Source of the DNA: JBKJTP01 sp046590195
GTDB taxonomy: Bacteria > Bacteroidota > Ignavibacteria > Palsa-1295
DNA: 8,634 bases
NCBI GenBank assembly: GCA_046590195.1
Contig: JBKJTP010000184.1
Span: forward strand, 1-8,634
Direction of reading: 5' to 3'
Shown: positions 5,403 through 8,634 of the stretch, in pieces
Layout of the letters: every line of letters starts with the position of its first letter
How positions within the stretch are numbered: position 1 is the stretch's first letter
Translations under genes and position numbers: made by a program
Notes under the pieces: generated by a model
Seen by the model: the letters and a program-made list of their open reading frames with translations, nothing else
Databases searched by the model: none
What the model was told of the DNA's origin: nothing

Positions 5403-7787
5403 CTAGATCTCCAACTTCAGACCAAATGTTGGGATGATCTTAAAGCCGCGCTTGTCGATCGTGCCGTCAGTCTCGAGGAAGCGAGCTTCGTTGACGTTCA
5501 GGCGGCCATAGGCATTGAGCACATCGAGGAATGCAACAAGTGCGAAGCTACCCAACTGTATGCGACGATCGACGCGCACGTTCAGCGTGTGGAAATCATC
5601 GAGGCGCTCGCCGTTCTCGCTCGTGATCTCCTGCGAATAGCGTAGAGGACCTTGAGCGCCGTGCACGTTGTCGTGAATGATAAATGAATCTGTCGGACGG
5701 CCGGTCGCATACTTCCACTTTGCAGAGAACGCCCAATTCTTATCGTACTCAAAGCCAACGAGGAGGTTGATGACGTGCGGCTGATTAAAATCGCTATCGT
5801 AGAATTCTTCACCTGCGCGGTCGCGTCGCTTGCTGATCGCGTACGAATAATTGAGCTGACCGTACCACTGATCGTCAAGACGCTTCAGCAGACCAAAGTC
5901 GATGCCGGTCGCATATCCATCGCCTGTGTTCGCGTAGTCCCAGCTGATCCGGTCCTTGCGAGCGATGAGATCGTTATACTTCTTGTAGTACGGCTCGATC
6001 GTCAAACGCAAACCTTCGGTCACGATGGTCTTGAAACTCAGGATCGCATGGATCGCCTGCTCGTTCGCGACAGTGCTGTTGTTCCATGATGAGATCATCG
6101 CCTTGAGCTCTGGAAGCTGATAGTAAATACCGCTGCCGAAGCTCAGGCTCGTCTCCTGATCGAACTTATAGTTCATCGAGAGGCGTGGCGAGACATAATG
6201 CTTCTTGTTGAAATCGCTGTAGTCCCAACGCGCACCCGGCGTGACCGTGAATGCATCTGTCGCTTCGAGAGCGAGTTCTGCATAAGACGCCGTATTGATC
6301 ACCTGGTCGCTGAATGCAGAATTACCGTATCGCTCATCGCGAATGATGAAGTTCTGGCCTTGCGGCCGCTGATCCATTGCGCCGTAGGTATAGAGCGTAT
6401 CCGTGCCGCGCTGTCCACGATAGACATCGAGATCGATATTCGCAATGTGCGCACCCGTGTTGAGCAGCGCTGAAGAGCCAAGCTCGAACGTGAAATCTGT
6501 CTTGAGACCGAGTTCTTTCTCGACGTCATCCCAGATGTAGATGGAGTCACGAGTAGCAAAGTCGCCAGCATTAAGCTCGCGACCAGACATAGTGCGCTGA
6601 TCGAAGAAAGCCTTGCCAGCAGCAGCACCCCAATCGCTCTGACGATAATACGCGGTTACGTTACCGAAGCTTGCATCGCCAATGAGCGTGCGCCAGTTCA
6701 GTCCACCGATCGTCTGTGTGCGATCGACGCCATAGAGATCGGTACCTGAGTAATTCTTTGAGAGCAATACATGCTCGATGCCGCGCTTGTACCACTCATC
6801 AGCATAGATGCCGAGCAGCGATACTTTGTTGCTGGCATTGATCTCGGTCGTGGTCTTGATGATCACATCGGTGAACCAGGGATGGCCCTGCTCTTCCTGA
6901 TCGATCATCTTTAGCACGTTCTTGAAGTCGTTGTGACGCAGCGATACCATCGTGCTCGTCTTCGGCAGATAGGACGGGCCGTTGTAATTGACTTCCCAAC
7001 CGAGGATATCATATCGCGCATCGGCAGTGATGTCATCCTGGTTGCCCTCTTTGATCTTGAGCTCGATGACCGATGCATTCTTGCCGCCGTAACGCGCGCC
7101 AAATCCACCGCCCTGAAAATCTGCCTGATCGATCAACACTGGTGAGAAGATGCTGAAGCGTCCGCCTTGTGCATCCTGCGCGTCGTTGCCGCCTTCCATG
7201 TGGCTGGTCTTATCGACCGGGATGTTATCGACGAGAATAATATTTTCTCTCGGCGATCCACCACGCACGCTGAACGAGCTATACTCACCGCCCGAACCAC
7301 TCACGCCTGGCAGCGTTTCGATCGCGCGGAAGATATCGCCCGCAGCACCTGGCGAACGACGGATCTCTGCGGCTGAGTATTGGTAGTTGGAGACTGGGCG
7401 GATCGGATCATCGACTTCAAGCGATGTCGTTACGATCGCTGTATCGCCCTGGATCTTCGTGCCTGTGAGCGAGAGGTCCTCGACTTGCGTCATTTTGTTG
7501 CGGATGACGCGCACGTCGGTCTTGAGGAATGTGAGGTATCCCATCGAAGAGATACGCAGCTTGTAAAGATCCTCTGGTACGTTCTTGATCGTGAAGACGC
7601 CTTCGGAGTTCGTACGCGCACCGAGCTTTGTGTTCTCGACGACCACAACGCTCGCTCCGATCACTGGCTGGCGTGTGTCCTTATCGACGATCTTGCCGCG
7701 GATCGTACCGAGTTCGGGCGCGTCCTGCGCTTGCGTATTAGTACAGAATAGTACGAGGAATAGAGGAAAGAAAAGGAGCTTCTTCAT
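5403..7787 (-). CDS. TonB-dependent outer-membrane receptor with carboxypeptidase-regulatory-like domain
   Basis: This is an outer-membrane beta-barrel transporter powered by TonB-ExbBD; the substrate cannot be told from sequence. Of its 794 residues, 1-20 form a Sec signal peptide (MKKLLFFPLFLVLFCTNTQA, predicted cut before QDAP). Residues about 27-108 are a carboxypeptidase-regulatory-like beta-sandwich (GTIRGKIVDKDTRQPVIGAS ... GVFTIKNVPEDLYKLRISSM), typical of Bacteroidota receptors. TAIVTT (116-121) may be the TonB box. The plug spans about 138-247 (SPGAAGDIFRAIETLPGV, SSFSVRGGSPRENIILVDNI). The rest alternates short strands and aromatic girdle residues, as expected for the barrel, ending TFGLKLEI without the common terminal Phe/Tyr. 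No SusD-like partner or TonB-linked gene is adjacent, so a SusCD glycan importer is unlikely. The start at 7787 fits the signal peptide; it follows the A/T-rich TACTATTTT with no Shine-Dalgarno motif. Confidence 0.93.
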   Translation of the reverse strand: MKKLLFFPLFLVLFCTNTQAQDAPELGTIRGKIVDKDTRQPVIGASVVVVENTKLGARTNSEGVFTIKNVPEDLYKLRISSMGYLTFLKTDVRVIRNKMTQVEDLSLTGTKIQGDTAIVTTSLEVDDPIRPVSNYQYSAAEIRRSPGAAGDIFRAIETLPGVSGSGGEYSSFSVRGGSPRENIILVDNIPVDKTSHMEGGNDAQDAQGGRFSIFSPVLIDQADFQGGGFGARYGGKNASVIELKIKEGNQDDITADARYDILGWEVNYNGPSYLPKTSTMVSLRHNDFKNVLKMIDQEEQGHPWFTDVIIKTTTEINASNKVSLLGIYADEWYKRGIEHVLLSKNYSGTDLYGVDRTQTIGGLNWRTLIGDASFGNVTAYYRQSDWGAAAGKAFFDQRTMSGRELNAGDFATRDSIYIWDDVEKELGLKTDFTFELGSSALLNTGAHIANIDLDVYRGQRGTDTLYTYGAMDQRPQGQNFIIRDERYGNSAFSDQVINTASYAELALEATDAFTVTPGARWDYSDFNKKHYVSPRLSMNYKFDQETSLSFGSGIYYQLPELKAMISSWNNSTVANEQAIHAILSFKTIVTEGLRLTIEPYYKKYNDLIARKDRISWDYANTGDGYATGIDFGLLKRLDDQWYGQLNYSYAISKRRDRAGEEFYDSDFNQPHVINLLVGFEYDKNWAFSAKWKYATGRPTDSFIIHDNVHGAQGPLRYSQEITSENGERLDDFHTLNVRVDRRIQLGSFALVAFLDVLNAYGRLNVNEARFLETDGTIDKRGFKIIPTFGLKLEI

Positions 7788-7897
7788 AAAATAGTAAGAA
7801 GATAAGAGAACAGATAATATTGCCCGCGTCTACGCCAGAGATAGCTCTGGGTTACAGGATTTGTCGGGGAGACGAATAGGTGTGGCGGCACCTGACA
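7788..7897 (-). promoter_or_regulatory. Leader of the TonB receptor with two hairpins
   Basis: Upstream of the receptor start, CCAGAG-ATAG-CTCTGG (7835-7850) is a perfect six-pair stem with a four-base loop. TTTGTC (7860-7865) pairs with GACAAA (7894-7899), enclosing AGGTG (7878-7882) with CACCT (7889-7893). On the minus strand, AATATTATCTG (about 7815-7825) contains a TATTAT that could be a -10 hexamer, but no clear -35 or Bacteroidota TTG/TAnnTTTG pair is visible. The folds match no riboswitch class I know, including cobalamin. They may be a leader or part of the 3' region of tyrS. Confidence 0.3.
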
Positions 7898-7966
7898 AAC
7901 TCTTTTCTTCCTCTGCGACCTCTGCGGTTAAGGAGCCCTTTTTTACCGCAGAGATCGCAGAGAGTT
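7898..7966 (-). terminator. Long palindrome at the 3' end of tyrS (dispersed CTCTGCG repeat)
   Basis: CTCTGCGACCTCTGCGGTTA (7911-7930) pairs with 7943-7962 over 20 positions, of which 18 are exact. One mismatch becomes a U-G wobble as minus-strand RNA, so the fold favours the tyrS transcript. AACTCT (7898-7903) can also pair with AGAGTT (7961-7966), extending the stem. The right arm touches the tyrS TAA. The loop contains a six-T run (7939-7944); the 3' side (GAAGAAAAGAGTT) is not U-rich, so classical intrinsic termination is doubtful, though transcript-end protection is plausible. The CTCTGCG/CTCTGCGG text resembles an intergenic repeat that I recall being scattered in many genomes. Confidence 0.55.
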
Positions 7967-8634
7967 AGGACTTCACTCGCAGGAACTTGCGCTTCCCAAC
8001 TTTCAACACGATGCCATCTGCGGAGGGCATGAACGCGTGATTGATGTCCTCGATCTTCTCACCATCGAGCGAAACTCCCCCGCCTTGGATCAAACGCTTC
8101 GCCTCGCCTTTAGACGGTGCAAGTTGATGATCGGCCATGAGTTGCGTGAGGCTTAGCGGCTCGCTCGTCGAGATCGTCACTTCCGGAATATCGTCCGGCA
8201 CTTCCTTCTTGATGAAGAGCTGCTCGAAGCGTGCGAGCGCTTGATCGCCCGATTGTGTGTCATAGAACTGCGCGATGATCTCTTGCGCGAGACGCACTTT
8301 GAGATTGCGTGGATTCGTCGCGGGATCTGCAAGCTGCGACTTGATCTCTGCGAGGTCGCTTACGCTGGTTGCAAGTTCGAAGTATCGGTAGATGACGTTG
8401 TCCGGGATCGACATCGTCTTGCCGAACATCTCGTCCGGCGAATCATTGAAGTTGACCGAGTTGCCGTAGGACTTGCTCATCTTACGCACGCCATCAGTGC
8501 CTTCGAGGATCGGCATGGTCAGGATGCACTGCGGCTCTTGTCCGTAGTAGCGTTGCAACTCGCGGCCAACAAGTAAGTTGAATTTCTGATCGGTGCCGCC
8601 AAGCTCGATGTCGCTCTTGATCGCGACAGAATCC
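7965..8634 (-). CDS. tyrS: Tyrosyl-tRNA synthetase, C-terminal 222 residues (N-terminus beyond right edge)
   Basis: This class I synthetase charges tRNA-Tyr with tyrosine in the cytoplasm. The frame is open to the right edge. The visible part begins SVAIKSDIELGGTDQKFNLL, matching the tyrosine/ATP-site strand of TyrRS; the HIGH motif and roughly 180 residues lie outside. KMSKS, coded at 8469-8483 (VRKMSKSYGNSV), identifies the KMSKS-type TyrRS rather than the E. coli KFGKT type. The helical anticodon-binding region follows (DEMFGKTMSIPDNVIYRYFE). The end, coded from about 8160 down to 7970, is an S4-like RNA-binding domain (LTQLMADHQLAPSKGEAKRL, LDGEKIEDINHAF). The TTG at 8558 is internal Leu in GRELQRYYG, not a start. 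The TAA at 7965 abuts a large palindrome. The intact frame gives no sign of decay. Confidence 0.96.
   Translation of the reverse strand, partial: DSVAIKSDIELGGTDQKFNLLVGRELQRYYGQEPQCILTMPILEGTDGVRKMSKSYGNSVNFNDSPDEMFGKTMSIPDNVIYRYFELATSVSDLAEIKSQLADPATNPRNLKVRLAQEIIAQFYDTQSGDQALARFEQLFIKKEVPDDIPEVTISTSEPLSLTQLMADHQLAPSKGEAKRLIQGGGVSLDGEKIEDINHAFMPSADGIVLKVGKRKFLRVKS

Noticed and set aside
5775..6089. Long plus-strand open frames opposite the TonB receptor, and similar ones opposite recN, folC and tyrS
   Set aside because: They are antisense to well-supported genes and show no family motif; their length is explained by codon bias on the coding strand.
1..8634. CRISPR array, prophage, integron or defence island
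   Set aside because: No regularly spaced repeats, integrase, transposase, restriction or toxin-antitoxin genes are visible; every gene is a housekeeping or transport gene.

Overview
The window reads as ordinary chromosomal housekeeping DNA from a member of the Bacteroidota/Chlorobiota (FCB) group. The evidence is a TonB-dependent receptor with an N-terminal carboxypeptidase-regulatory-like domain, a FolC with a DVGHN motif in place of the more usual DGAHN, and start codons preceded by A/T-rich sequence instead of Shine-Dalgarno motifs. Rho lacks the long N-terminal insertion of many Bacteroidetes, so a deep lineage near Chlorobi, Ignavibacteria or Kapabacteria is plausible. That placement is inference. 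By eye the base composition is close to 50% GC throughout, and no gene looks foreign.

All six protein genes lie on the minus strand. In order of transcription (right to left) they are: tyrS (C-terminal part, cut by the right edge); a leader with several hairpins; a 794-residue TonB-dependent outer-membrane receptor; a 405-base gap with many predicted hairpins; rplS (ribosomal protein L19) with a strong intrinsic terminator; a REP-like palindrome; recN and folC, three bases apart in the same frame; a 500-base gap; and rho (N-terminal 322 residues, cut by the left edge).

The genes are functionally unrelated: tRNA charging, outer-membrane uptake, ribosome assembly, DNA break repair, folate polyglutamylation and transcription termination. 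Only recN-folC looks like a tight operon. The rplS gene is separated from its common partners (rpsP, rimM, trmD) and probably depends on its own promoter and leader.

No mobile gene, defence system, CRISPR array, tRNA or rRNA was recognised. The most interesting material is non-coding. Upstream of rplS, a series of hairpins pairs better as minus-strand RNA, because several mismatches become G-U wobbles on that strand; this could be an L19 leader or an unrecognised small RNA. Two dispersed-type palindromes lie in intergenic gaps, one of them forming the 3' end of the tyrS transcript.
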